From a virus, in the IMG/VR virus record IMGVR_UViG_3300020595_000010, positions 62,001-126,000 of that record: a stretch of 64,000 nt of DNA. One strand, 5' to 3'. The notes under the pieces were generated by a model that was given only the letters and a program-made list of their open reading frames with translations, did no database searches and had not been told where the DNA came from. Numbering within the stretch: position 1 is the first letter of the stretch; each line of letters starts with the position of its first letter. Below, piece by piece: positions 52,758 to 60,669 of this stretch. A program made the position numbers and the translations under genes.

Positions 52758-53309
52758 ATGAGTTTTAATCTACAAAAATACTTTAAAAATCAATACCTGC
52801 TAGAAGGGGATTGGGATAAATTAAGTTCTACAGAAGCTTCTGATGAAGCTGATGATATTATAGAGTTAATTAAATCTGCTTATGCCTACATTGGAGGTCA
52901 TAGTAATTTTAAAAGTGTTGGTGACGTAGATAAAGAAACAGGCAGAGGTGCTGAGTATGAAGTGATTGATTTAGATGATGATGGAGATATTGATGCAGTT
53001 AACGTATCTAAACGTAAAGCTGCTGGTGAAAAGTTCGTTGCTACAGGCCATGATGGTTCTCGTGAAGCTAAAAGAGCTGTTATTACACATAAAATAGATA
53101 GGTTAAAAAAACCAGGTTTTTATGTTGAAGTATCAGGAAAAATAAAAGATATCTTACTTAAAGCAGGTGTACCTCAGGTAACTGACCAAGCTACTATTGA
53201 GAAAGCATTGGCTGGTAAAGATATTATTATGAACGATGATGGTTCATATACAAGGAGCATTGCTGGTACAAAGCATGAAAAAATAATGCTAGGAACTCCG
53301 CTAGTATAA
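52758..53309 (+). CDS. Putative internal head protein, 183 aa
   Basis: The N terminus MSFNLQKYFKNQYLLEGDWD is again an amphipathic helix, with LLE-G at residue 16, a good cleavage match. The remainder is charged with VIDLDDDGDIDAVN, a calcium-type loop, and no family I recognise. It follows its sister gene by one base. Confidence 0.55.
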   Translation: MSFNLQKYFKNQYLLEGDWDKLSSTEASDEADDIIELIKSAYAYIGGHSNFKSVGDVDKETGRGAEYEVIDLDDDGDIDAVNVSKRKAAGEKFVATGHDGSREAKRAVITHKIDRLKKPGFYVEVSGKIKDILLKAGVPQVTDQATIEKALAGKDIIMNDDGSYTRSIAGTKHEKIMLGTPLV

Positions 53310-53314
53310 AATGT

Positions 53315-53650
53315 ATGAAAGAATCTTTAGTAGTATTAGTACTCTTATCTATAATAAGTTGTGCTTCTTACCAACCTTCAACAGAGTATAATTTTGTTAA
53401 AGTATTAGGTGTCACTCCTCAGGGTGATACAATTCTTATTGATGTCAATTCATTAAGACCAAAAGTTTATAACAACTATTATTATGATAATGGGATTAAT
53501 AGATATCCTTACAACTACAATTATTATAATACACCTCCAGTAATTATAAGACCTGTAAATCCAAAGCCAAGACCTACAAAACCTGTAGTAACCCCACCTT
53601 CGTTTACAGCTCCTAAACCAATTACTAAACCCACAAAAGACAAACAGTAA
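53315..53650 (+). CDS. Lipoprotein with tyrosine- and proline-rich tail, 111 aa
   Basis: A lipoprotein signal peptide (hydrophobic core, SIISC lipobox at about 16) directs it to the envelope. The middle is rich in Y and N (NNYYYDNGINRYPYNYNYYN) and the end in P, K and T. It could be an outer-membrane spanin or an envelope lipoprotein; no catalytic domain is visible. Confidence 0.65.
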   Translation: MKESLVVLVLLSIISCASYQPSTEYNFVKVLGVTPQGDTILIDVNSLRPKVYNNYYYDNGINRYPYNYNYYNTPPVIIRPVNPKPRPTKPVVTPPSFTAPKPITKPTKDKQ

Positions 53651-53671
53651 ATTTATTAAAGACTCATGCGA

Positions 53672-53696
53672 GGGGATTTGGCTTAGCCAGATCCCC
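53672..53696 (+). repeat. Inverted repeat overlapping a promoter
   Basis: GGGGATTTGGC and GCCAGATCCCC (one G-T pair) form an 11-bp stem around loop TTA. The left arm contains the -33 TTTG of the promoter at 53677, the right arm fills its spacer. Confidence 0.75.
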
Positions 53697-53708
53697 TTCG
53701 TATATTTA
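53677..53708 (+). promoter_or_regulatory. Host-type promoter TTTG-N20-TATATTTA
   Basis: TTTG (53677-53680) and TATATTTA (53701-53708) are 20 bp apart, and the promoter is covered by the inverted repeat at 53672-53696. Confidence 0.85.
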
Positions 53709-53746
53709 CAAGGTAAATGGGGTGCGAGCCCAAAATAAAAATAAAA

Positions 53747-53929
53747 ATGGAAAAGTTTGAAGAAAAGATATTCTGGAAAGATGGTTTCGATGGGGAAGCA
53801 TTAAGTGGTATCATGTTTAGATCGTTTGATTTGAATAAGTTCATCAAAAAAGTAGAAGTTGATAATGGACATGAAGTTGTTGGTATCAAATTTGAAGATA
53901 ATAATTTAGAATTAATAATTAAAAAATAA
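53747..53929 (+). CDS. Hypothetical protein, 60 aa
   Basis: The ATG at 53747 is preferred; a leader AUG at 53717 is in frame and would add ten residues (MGCEPKIKIK). A small charged protein with alternating strands (EVVGIKFEDNNLELIIKK). Confidence 0.6.
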   Translation: MEKFEEKIFWKDGFDGEALSGIMFRSFDLNKFIKKVEVDNGHEVVGIKFEDNNLELIIKK

Positions 53930-53934
53930 AGGTT

Positions 53935-54261
53935 ATGAGTAAATTTGTTAGTACATTTAATAAAGGGTTTAATATGACCTTTGAAAACGGGTTTGGTATA
54001 TCAGTTCAATGGGGTGTAGGTAACTACTGTAGCAGGAAAAATGATGGTTCGTTTGATGAATCTATGAAGGGTGAATTTTGGGAAGCCACATCTGCTGAGA
54101 TTATGATTACAGGTAACAATAAGGATGTTGTTTTAGGTAATGGTGATCAAGTTGCAGGTTGGTTATCAACTGATAAAGTTGCTGAAGTGATTAGAATGTG
54201 TTCAACTGCTAGAAACACAGCTCATCTCAACCAAATGTTAAAGAATTCCACATTAAGTTAA
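53935..54261 (+). CDS. Hypothetical protein, 108 aa
   Basis: A soluble alpha/beta protein opening SKFVSTFNKGFNMTFENGFGISVQWGVGNYCSR, which I recall as a recurrent phage hypothetical family. ATG follows AAATAAAGGTT. Confidence 0.65.
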   Translation: MSKFVSTFNKGFNMTFENGFGISVQWGVGNYCSRKNDGSFDESMKGEFWEATSAEIMITGNNKDVVLGNGDQVAGWLSTDKVAEVIRMCSTARNTAHLNQMLKNSTLS

Positions 54262-54278
54262 AAATAATGCGCAAAATA

Positions 54279-54310
54279 TGTGGAGAAGCGAGGAAGCGTT
54301 CGTATATTTA
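54279..54310 (+). promoter_or_regulatory. Host-type promoter TGTG-N20-TATATTTA
   Basis: TGTG (54279-54282) in ATATGTGGAGAAGCG and TATATTTA (54303-54310) are 20 bp apart; it leads to the RadA-like gene. Confidence 0.85.
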
Positions 54311-54362
54311 CGGGGTAAATGAGGTGAGAGCCCAGAAATGTTAAATTAATTAAATAAAGGTT

Positions 54363-55163
54363 ATGGTAAATAAAGTTAAAAGAGGTCGTCCGAGTAAGAA
54401 AGTTGTTAACAACCCAACACAAAGTGTTGTTGTTAAAACAGTTAAAATGGATAATATGGAATTCAACAAGAAATTGTTTGAGCCAATGAAAACAGGTACA
54501 AAGGTTGATCCATTCTTCAGTATGGAAGGTGGAGTAATGCCTGGTACAAATGTTGTAGTTACTGGTGATCCAGGTGTTGGTAAAACAACAGTATTGTTAG
54601 ATGTTCTTGCTGATCTTAATCAGAAAGGTAAAAAATGTTTGTTCATTTCAGGTGAAATGAATGCTATTGACATGGTTGGTTATGTTAAGCGATTCCCAAA
54701 ATTTGGAGATTTAGATATCTTGTTTATGGGTGATTATAGTGAAGTTAATCCTGATGTTGTTCTTCGAACTGCACTTAAAGAGGGTTATGATTGTGTATTA
54801 ATTGATTCGCTTGCTGAGATTTCAGATAATTATGTTGATTATTTTGGTGGTACTGGTAAGTCAAATACCAACCGAATTTTGCAGTTGCTTGATGAGCATA
54901 ACCAAGCAAATAATGATGATAAAATTAATAGCACGTTTTTGATCATTCAACAAGTTACTAAAGGTGGAACGTTTGTTGGGTCAAATAAGATTAAGCATAT
55001 GACAACAGCAATGGGTCATTTAAAATTTGACGGTGATGGTCAGCGTTTTTTCCATTTCAGTAAAAACCGTCGAGGTGGTAGTGGAAATAAATTGTTCTTC
55101 AACTTGAACAGTAAAAATAAAGTTAACTGGTTATTTGATGAGCCGATAAACATGACAGCATAA
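54363..55163 (+). CDS. RadA/Sms-like recombination ATPase
   Basis: The 266-residue protein has an AT-hook-like KRGRPSKK start, then EGGVMPGTNVVVTGDPGVGKTT (Walker A 68-76), an ISGEM segment, DCVLIDSLAEIS (Walker B), and the RadA-type KNRRG motif near 234. It lacks the zinc finger and Lon-like domain of bacterial RadA. It could drive branch migration or act as a UvsX-type recombinase; the KNRxG motif favours RadA. Confidence 0.8.
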   Translation: MVNKVKRGRPSKKVVNNPTQSVVVKTVKMDNMEFNKKLFEPMKTGTKVDPFFSMEGGVMPGTNVVVTGDPGVGKTTVLLDVLADLNQKGKKCLFISGEMNAIDMVGYVKRFPKFGDLDILFMGDYSEVNPDVVLRTALKEGYDCVLIDSLAEISDNYVDYFGGTGKSNTNRILQLLDEHNQANNDDKINSTFLIIQQVTKGGTFVGSNKIKHMTTAMGHLKFDGDGQRFFHFSKNRRGGSGNKLFFNLNSKNKVNWLFDEPINMTA

Positions 55164-55339
55164 TGTATATTTTAATTTACATAGTAATAGGATCAGCTCT
55201 CACTTCATTGTGGGACTGGTTGCTATTTGGGACTAAGAATCAATTTTCAAATATAGAAAGAGCTGTTTGTATATTAGTTTGGCCTGCAGCTTTAGGTTTA
55301 TATTTGTATAATTTATATAATACATTTAAAAAAAAGTAA
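55163..55339 (+). CDS. Small membrane protein, 58 aa
   Basis: ATG at 55163 overlaps the RadA-like stop (TAATG) and its TAA overlaps the next ATG. Two hydrophobic segments (about 2-19 and 33-50) flank a short polar loop. Function unknown. Confidence 0.55.
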   Translation: MYILIYIVIGSALTSLWDWLLFGTKNQFSNIERAVCILVWPAALGLYLYNLYNTFKKK

Positions 55340-55578
55340 TGATGGGTAAAGAAGAAAAAAGATACGTTGTAAAGATGGATATGTATGTTTATGCTGAAAA
55401 TGATTATATGGCTCGTAAACGAGCTCATCAAATGAAGAAAGAAATTGATAGTAAATATGGTGGTGGAGTTGGTATATTAGAATTAGGTGAACAACCTTTT
55501 GCTTCTTTTAATTATAGAAAATTAGAAGACCATTCTGAACCTATTAGTAAACAAAAACAAGAAGAATTACCATTTTAA
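55339..55578 (+). CDS. Hypothetical protein, 79 aa
   Basis: A charged soluble protein with an acidic end (KQKQEELPF); the terminal QEELPF resembles a clamp-interacting peptide in position and hydrophobic/acidic character. A second ATG follows directly at 55342. Confidence 0.6.
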   Translation: MMGKEEKRYVVKMDMYVYAENDYMARKRAHQMKKEIDSKYGGGVGILELGEQPFASFNYRKLEDHSEPISKQKQEELPF

Positions 55579-55580
55579 AT

Positions 55581-56723
55581 ATGAAGGGAGAAAGAATTAA
55601 TTTTACGGTTAATACATCATTCTATAAACGAAGTGATTGGGTAGACCATATTTATGAAGGTTTAAAAGCTCAAACTTACAAATATTGGGAATGGGTTGTA
55701 ACTGATGATTTTTCTCCCGATAAAAATGCTGAAGAGCGTTTAAAAGAGATAGCTAAAAATGACCATAGGGTAGTTTATTACACTCAGTCTAGAAAAAAAG
55801 AATTATTTTATAATCCTAATTATGGTGCTAGTGGTAATGTTATCTTCCAGATGGATAGTGATGACACAATGTACCCTAATATACTTGAAGTTTACGCTAA
55901 ACATTTTATGGAAGATCCTTCATTGATTGGGATATGTTGTGGTGCTTTAAAAAATAAAAATGGTGTTGAGTTGTTTGAGTGGACTGCTCCTAATTTAGAG
56001 GCGCAGAGTAATTTTATTATGACTTATGGCCGAGCTTGGAGAAATGTAATACCACATTTTGATTATGATGGTAAATTAGATTATTTTCAAAATGATCTTA
56101 ATATTTGGAGACATATTGAAGCTAGGGGTAAAGTAATGTTTTTACCTAGAGAATTATATAAATACAATTATGCTAGTCAAGGTAGTTTCTCACACAGACA
56201 ATTTGATGGTTATGATAATGAATCAGAGCGATTAATTGAGGAAGAAAGATGTAGGATTGAAGAAAAGTATAGTACTATTTGGAAAGATGATGATGAGTGT
56301 ACTTTTGATTTAAAATATTTACCAATTAATAAGTTAGCCTGGGCTTTTTATGAAGCTGATTTTCATAAAACATCACATAATAGTAGAGTTAATTTTATAA
56401 AAACAGATATAAAGCCTTATGAAAAACAACTATTGAATGAGTTGTATTATGATAATACTATAATTTATAATGGTAGTGTTGAGGAGGAATATGATGAAGT
56501 TATTATTTATGTAAGTAATCAAGAAACATTAGATATAATGTATGAAAATTATGAAAAGTGGAAAGTTAATAAAGTAAGATTTCACATTAATAAACAAATA
56601 TTTGATTGTAATATTGATAATGCACCTCATAATTATTTTGGGTTTGGACACATATTGAATGGATGGTATGGATATATTAGTTATAATGGAGATGATGTTT
56701 TAAAAATTAGTGATGAGTACTGA
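55581..56723 (+). CDS. Glycosyltransferase family 2 (GT-A), 380 aa
   Basis: The protein has INFTVNTSFYKRSDWVDHIYEGL at the start, WEWVVTDDFSPDKNAEERL and the metal-binding FQMDSDDTMYP, all typical of GT2. It is separated from the main glycan block by about 14 kb and follows a different promoter. The C-terminal third is unrecognised. Its end overlaps the next short gene. Confidence 0.85.
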   Translation: MKGERINFTVNTSFYKRSDWVDHIYEGLKAQTYKYWEWVVTDDFSPDKNAEERLKEIAKNDHRVVYYTQSRKKELFYNPNYGASGNVIFQMDSDDTMYPNILEVYAKHFMEDPSLIGICCGALKNKNGVELFEWTAPNLEAQSNFIMTYGRAWRNVIPHFDYDGKLDYFQNDLNIWRHIEARGKVMFLPRELYKYNYASQGSFSHRQFDGYDNESERLIEEERCRIEEKYSTIWKDDDECTFDLKYLPINKLAWAFYEADFHKTSHNSRVNFIKTDIKPYEKQLLNELYYDNTIIYNGSVEEEYDEVIIYVSNQETLDIMYENYEKWKVNKVRFHINKQIFDCNIDNAPHNYFGFGHILNGWYGYISYNGDDVLKISDEY

Positions 56724-56883
56724 AAAGGATAAAAATAAAAAATTAGAGAAAGTAACACTCACTCAACAAGAAATTTGGCAGGCTATGCGAGGTAATATTC
56801 ATAAGAGTAAAAAAGATTATAAACGTAAACCTAAACATAAGGGTGGTGATGATTATAATTGGCATCCTGATAGACAAATTTGA
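56713..56883 (+). CDS. Short basic protein, 56 aa
   Basis: ATG at 56713 is 11 bp before the glycosyltransferase end; TGA at 56881-56883. Lysine-rich, hydrophilic, ending in DYNWHPDRQI. The overlap and promoter spacing are compatible with a real gene. Confidence 0.55.
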   Translation: MSTEKDKNKKLEKVTLTQQEIWQAMRGNIHKSKKDYKRKPKHKGGDDYNWHPDRQI

Positions 56884-56896
56884 AACTCCCGGTGAA

Positions 56897-56912
56897 TTGC
56901 TTGGAGAAGCAA
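56897..56912 (+). repeat. Perfect hairpin at the -33 element
   Basis: TTGCTT, loop GGAG, AAGCAA form a perfect 6-bp stem that includes the -33 TTG of the promoter at 56900. Confidence 0.7.
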
Positions 56913-56931
56913 GAGAGGGTTCGTATATTTA
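56900..56931 (+). promoter_or_regulatory. Host-type promoter CTTG-N20-TATATTTA
   Basis: CTTG (56900-56903) and TATATTTA (56924-56931) are 20 bp apart. The leader holds GAGGCGCGAAGCC and AATAAAGGTT before the ATG at 56981. Confidence 0.88.
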
Positions 56932-56980
56932 CGTATAAATGAGGCGCGAAGCCGAATTAATAATTAAAAAAATAAAGGTT

Positions 56981-57205
56981 ATGATTAGAAAAAAACAAGA
57001 TTTAAAACCGTCAACTCCAATGATAATTGACTTGACAGGTCCCGATGGTAATGCGTTTGCATTACTAGGCTTTGCTAAAAACTTTGCCAACCAACTCAAA
57101 TTAGATTTTAGTAAGATAAGTGATGAAATGACTTCAGGTGATTATGAGAATCTAATTGAAGTATTTGATAAGTATTTTGGTTCATTTGTAATATTAGAAA
57201 GATAA
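56981..57205 (+). CDS. Hypothetical protein, 74 aa
   Basis: The ATG at 56981 follows AAATAAAGGTT; a leader AUG at 56939 is in frame and would add 14 residues. A soluble alpha/beta protein with PMIIDLTGPDGNAFALLGFAKNF, overlapping the ligase start by one base. I recall the start of this pattern in phage hypothetical proteins. Confidence 0.65.
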   Translation: MIRKKQDLKPSTPMIIDLTGPDGNAFALLGFAKNFANQLKLDFSKISDEMTSGDYENLIEVFDKYFGSFVILER

Positions 57206-58494
57206 TGGTTATGACTGAATTAGAAGATTTTATAAATGAAATGCGAAGTACGAGCAGTGCTACGGACAAAATAGACATTATTAAGCGTAGTTCTGCGTTT
57301 ATTCATGATGTACTTGAAGCGACATATAACCCCTACAAACAATACTATGTCACCAGTAAAACGTGTAAGAAAAATAAAGGGAAATTCAAATATAACACAC
57401 ATAAGGATGTTTTTAGTTTGTTAAATGACCTAACTAATAGAGTTTACACAGGACATGATGCAATTCATCAAGTAAATGGGTTTGAAATGGCTACTGCTTA
57501 TGGACATAATGTTTATAAAATTATTGATAAAGATTTAGGTATTAGGGCTGGAGCTAAAGTTATTAATAAAGCAGTACCAGGTCTTATTCCTGAGTTTAAC
57601 GTAGTGTTGGCTCAAGAGTATAAAGGTAAATGTGAATGGAGTGATGAATGGTATGTTTCTAGAAAATTAGATGGAGTTAGATGTATAGCTAGAGTTGATA
57701 GTGAGGGTAATTGCTCATTATTTAGTAGAACAGGTAAAGAATTTACCACATTAAATAAAGTTAAAGAAGCTATTGAAGATACTGGTATTATTAGTACTAC
57801 ATTTGATGGTGAGATTTGTTTAGTTGATGAAGATGGTAATGAAGATTTTCAAGGTGTAATGAAGCAATTGAGACGTAAAGATCATCAAATTAAAAACCCA
57901 GCATATATGGTATTTGATATGTTGAGAAATGATGAATTTGATAGTGGTAAAGGTACAGAGCCATTAAAAACACGTTTGCTTAAATGTAGGTCTTGGGTTA
58001 GAAATAATTTAGATAAGCCAATGATAGAAAGTAAATGTGATATTTTACGTTTTACAGATCAAACATTAATTACAGGTGAGGATCATTTTGAATATTGGAG
58101 AAATATTGAATGTAAAGATAATTGGGAAGGTTTAATGTTACGTAAGAATTGTGGTTATGAAGGTAAGCGTACTAAAAACTTGGTTAAGGTAAAGAAATTC
58201 CATGATGCTGAGTATGAAGTGTTAGGGTGGGATAATGATACACATGAGGTAGTTAGAGATGGTAAGTCTGAGTCGATGACGATGTTGGCTCAGGTTTGGA
58301 TTGAACATAAAGGACATATTGTGAAGGTAGGTAGTGGATTTACCCAAGAGCAGCGTTTGGAGTATATGGATGGATCAATTTTAGGTAAAGTAATTACGGT
58401 TCAATATTTTGAGGAAACCAAAAATGATAAAGGTGGTATTAGTTTAAGATTCCCAACTGTAAAAGTAATACATGGGGATAAACGTGAAATGTAA
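57205..58494 (+). CDS. ATP-dependent DNA ligase (T4 gp30-like)
   Basis: The 429-residue protein has the adenylation motif VSRKLDGVRC with K154 as nucleophile, followed by FSRTGKEF, FDGEICLVD, NWEGLMLRK and KVKKFHDAEYEVLGW (motifs III to V). It seals nicks using ATP. A second ATG at 57211 in a GGTTATG context is an alternative start. Confidence 0.92.
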   Translation: MVMTELEDFINEMRSTSSATDKIDIIKRSSAFIHDVLEATYNPYKQYYVTSKTCKKNKGKFKYNTHKDVFSLLNDLTNRVYTGHDAIHQVNGFEMATAYGHNVYKIIDKDLGIRAGAKVINKAVPGLIPEFNVVLAQEYKGKCEWSDEWYVSRKLDGVRCIARVDSEGNCSLFSRTGKEFTTLNKVKEAIEDTGIISTTFDGEICLVDEDGNEDFQGVMKQLRRKDHQIKNPAYMVFDMLRNDEFDSGKGTEPLKTRLLKCRSWVRNNLDKPMIESKCDILRFTDQTLITGEDHFEYWRNIECKDNWEGLMLRKNCGYEGKRTKNLVKVKKFHDAEYEVLGWDNDTHEVVRDGKSESMTMLAQVWIEHKGHIVKVGSGFTQEQRLEYMDGSILGKVITVQYFEETKNDKGGISLRFPTVKVIHGDKREM

Positions 58495-58504
58495 ATTATA
58501 TAAT

Positions 58505-58681
58505 ATGATAGTAAATCAAGAATCAACATTAAGTTTTAAACATTGGGATGAAGAGGTTGTGATAAAAAGAGATCATAGCGATTTAACAATTGGTGAATTT
58601 TACCAAATATGTAAGCAATTAGCTTTAGGGGCTGGTTTTCAACCAAACAATGTAGATGAATATTTTAATATAGACCAATAA
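58505..58681 (+). CDS. Hypothetical protein, 58 aa
   Basis: ATG at 58505, 10 bp after the ligase stop; an upstream in-frame ATG at 58472 lies within ligase. A small soluble protein with EEVVIKRDHSDLTIGEFYQI and an acidic end. Confidence 0.6.
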   Translation: MIVNQESTLSFKHWDEEVVIKRDHSDLTIGEFYQICKQLALGAGFQPNNVDEYFNIDQ

Positions 58682-58692
58682 TATAACTTCAA

Positions 58693-58917
58693 ATGGAAAA
58701 TAAAACAGGTAGAAAATACAATCGTAAAAAGTGGAATTGGTGTGAGTTGGAAGATGGAAAATATGATGATGTAAAAAGTAAATATGATGAGCATCCTTAC
58801 TATGATAGCCCTAAGCGTAAGAAAAATGAGGAAGCATTCTTTTGGTTTATTACAATAGCTGGTGGTTGTGTTGTTGGAATGATTTTAGGTGGGTTAGTAA
58901 TTAAACTTATATTTTAA
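58693..58917 (+). CDS. Small membrane protein, 74 aa
   Basis: A hydrophilic lysine/aspartate-rich N-terminal half and one C-terminal hydrophobic segment (about 48-72, FFWFITIAGGCVVGMILGG): a tail-anchored layout. Function unknown. Confidence 0.6.
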   Translation: MENKTGRKYNRKKWNWCELEDGKYDDVKSKYDEHPYYDSPKRKKNEEAFFWFITIAGGCVVGMILGGLVIKLIF

Positions 58918-59147
58918 TGGGAGTAGAATTAGATAAAGAATTGATGAGTAAAATGACACTGCAAGAGCGTTTTGATTACATAAATGAAATTAAACGACTG
59001 AAGATGTTTGCTCAAAACCCAAAGCAGAGAAATGACGAATGGGTGGATAGAGATGAGAATGAATGGGATTCCAGCAGCGGTGGAGATAAATTAAATCGTC
59101 GCGGTGGAGAGTATAACGACGTGGGAGATGATTCAAATGAGTACTAA
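58917..59147 (+). CDS. Hypothetical hydrophilic protein, 76 aa
   Basis: A highly charged, probably disordered protein with a helical start and an acidic/glycine-rich end (SSSGGDKLNRRGGEYNDVG). It overlaps its neighbour by one base. Confidence 0.55.
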   Translation: MGVELDKELMSKMTLQERFDYINEIKRLKMFAQNPKQRNDEWVDRDENEWDSSSGGDKLNRRGGEYNDVGDDSNEY

Positions 59148-59166
59148 TAATTAAAATCAACATTAT

Positions 59167-59331
59167 ATGGATAATGAGATAATAATTGCTTTAATAGGTG
59201 TTCCTGCAATATTCCTATTTGCATTTGGGTGGACGTGGTTAGAGGAGCGTTCACGAGCGCGTTCTAAGCGTAAGTATGACCAACAAATGGCTAAATATGA
59301 CACGTGGATGGATGAGATTAAGCGTATGTAA
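59167..59331 (+). CDS. Short single-pass membrane protein, 54 aa
   Basis: ATG at 59167 to TAA at 59329-59331. A hydrophobic segment at about 5-24 and a basic, helical tail (RSRARSKRKYDQQM). It is the last gene of the ligase unit. Confidence 0.55.
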   Translation: MDNEIIIALIGVPAIFLFAFGWTWLEERSRARSKRKYDQQMAKYDTWMDEIKRM

Positions 59332-59495
59332 CAAACGTTGATAAGGGTATATGGACTAAAGTGGCACTGCCGTTAACCCCTCTTGCCCGCGCATCCAACC
59401 TTACCACTAGGTAACGAGTATATACTTGTGAACATAACGGAAACGCGCGGTTCGCGAATATTCATAACTATTTCTTTAAGGCACCGGCGAAGATA
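59332..59495 (+). other. Non-coding gap of higher G+C content
   Basis: The 164-bp stretch up to the next promoter has no start codon with a usable frame that I can support. It is richer in G and C than its surroundings (CTCTTGCCCGCGCATCC, ACGCGCGGTTCGCG) and includes a CGCG/CGCG short repeat. It may be a small RNA or regulatory region; nothing clearer can be said. Confidence 0.3.
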
Positions 59496-59527
59496 TGTGG
59501 TTCCCCGAGGGAGCCTTCGTATATTTA
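59496..59527 (+). promoter_or_regulatory. Host-type promoter TGTG-N20-TATATTTA
   Basis: TGTG (59496-59499) and TATATTTA (59520-59527) are 20 bp apart. AAGGC at about 59478 and GCCTT at 59513 bracket it as an inverted repeat. Confidence 0.85.
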
Positions 59528-59575
59528 CGGGGTAAATGAGGCGGGAACGCAAGTTAAATTAAAAAAATAAAGGTT

Positions 59576-59860
59576 ATGTATAGTGTAAGACAATTAAGTG
59601 AAGGGGATGTTAAGGACATCATGGAGTATGAGGGCAAGTTATTTAGCGATAACAACAGTAATACGGGCTCATGTCTGTGTTTGAAGGTTGATGTTGATGG
59701 TGATAAAGTGTACTACCAGGAGAGCTACAGTCGATATGGTAATTTCACTGGTAAGAATATTTACGGTGAGCGTCGTGACGATAAGCTCAATCACCCACGT
59801 CCAGGTTTGCTCACCTGCTCACTTACCACATTTTATGGTAAATCAATTGGTTGGGTTTAA
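59576..59860 (+). CDS. Hypothetical protein, 94 aa
   Basis: A soluble, cysteine-containing beta-rich protein (GSCLCLKVDVDGDKVYYQESYSRYGN). Behind its own promoter and followed by another one. Function unknown. Confidence 0.65.
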   Translation: MYSVRQLSEGDVKDIMEYEGKLFSDNNSNTGSCLCLKVDVDGDKVYYQESYSRYGNFTGKNIYGERRDDKLNHPRPGLLTCSLTTFYGKSIGWV

Positions 59861-59862
59861 TT

Positions 59863-59900
59863 AAAGACTCCCGCCAAAAGGCTTGGATACCCGAGTCTTT
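59863..59900 (+). repeat. Inverted repeat bracketing the -33 element
   Basis: AAAGACTC (59863-59870) and GAGTCTTT (59893-59900) are a perfect 8-bp inverted repeat with 22 bp between, enclosing the -33 CTTG of the promoter at 59882. Confidence 0.7.
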
Positions 59901-59913
59901 GTTCGTATATTTA
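59882..59913 (+). promoter_or_regulatory. Host-type promoter CTTG-N20-TATATTTA
   Basis: CTTG (59882-59885) and TATATTTA (59906-59913) are 20 bp apart. It drives the cysteine-peptidase-like gene. Confidence 0.85.
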
Positions 59914-59971
59914 CGGGGTAAATGATGAGATAAGTCCATCGAATAAAGGTTATTAATTAAAAATAAAGGTT

Positions 59972-60472
59972 ATGTTAAAGAATTTTAAAAGTGGTTATGC
60001 AGTTAGTGGTTCTGATCAAACAGCTAAAGGCGAGAGTAATGATTGCGTGGTGAGAGCCATTGCGAATGCTTGTGACGTGAATTATTCCCAAGCACACAAA
60101 TATGTTTCCGACACTTTCAAACGTAAGAAAGGTGAAGGTACAAAACAGTTTATGTCTACTTTGGACAACGTTAAGGAAATGACGTTTGATGAGGTGGGCC
60201 AATTGAGTCTATTTGATAGTGGCATTACTAGAAAGTTAAAGGTGCTAGGTCACGGGCCTAAACAAGGTGGTGACATGGTTAATCCAAAATATAAGCACAA
60301 GCCGGTTGCATTTACAGTTAAAGCATTTGCACAGCGGTTTAATAAAGGCAATTACATACTAGCCGTGAATAAACACGCATTGGCGATTAAGGATGGCGTG
60401 GTGATTGACAATGGTAATTATCAGTATGATGGTTATAGGCGCGTAGTAGAGGGTGCGTACCAAGTATCATAA
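59972..60472 (+). CDS. Papain-fold cysteine-peptidase-like protein, 166 aa
   Basis: C25 in ESNDCVVRAIANA, H135 in VNKHALAI and D146/N147 in VVIDNGN fit the Cys-His-Asp/Asn order of C39/papain-like peptidases. It has no signal peptide, so it would act in the cytoplasm, perhaps on a host protein early in infection. Similar short proteins occur in other phages (recalled). Confidence 0.65.
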   Translation: MLKNFKSGYAVSGSDQTAKGESNDCVVRAIANACDVNYSQAHKYVSDTFKRKKGEGTKQFMSTLDNVKEMTFDEVGQLSLFDSGITRKLKVLGHGPKQGGDMVNPKYKHKPVAFTVKAFAQRFNKGNYILAVNKHALAIKDGVVIDNGNYQYDGYRRVVEGAYQVS

Positions 60473-60518
60473 GTACTAGTACGTCATTATTAAATATAAG
60501 GTGGCGTCGACGGCCATT

Positions 60519-60564
60519 GTAAGTACCCCTACGGTGACATAACCTACCGTGGTGGGTACCTTAC
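60519..60564 (+). repeat. Long imperfect hairpin A
   Basis: Left arm GTAAGTACCCCTACGGT (60519-60535) and right arm ACCGTGGTGGGTACCTTAC (60546-60564) pair over about 17 bp with two small bulges around a 10-nt loop. Confidence 0.65.
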
Positions 60565-60622
60565 TATATATTACTTATTACTTATGTAGTACTGGGTGTA
60601 ATATAATATAGATAATAGTTCG

Positions 60623-60669
60623 GGCGGCGTGCGGCGTACGTACCGCATAATAACCCACGGTATGCCGCC
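60623..60669 (+). repeat. Imperfect hairpin B
   Basis: GGCGGCGTGC (60623-60632) pairs with GTATGCCGCC (60660-60669), including two G-T pairs. The 27-bp loop holds the palindrome CGTACG. Its G+C content stands out in this AT-rich genome. Confidence 0.55.
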
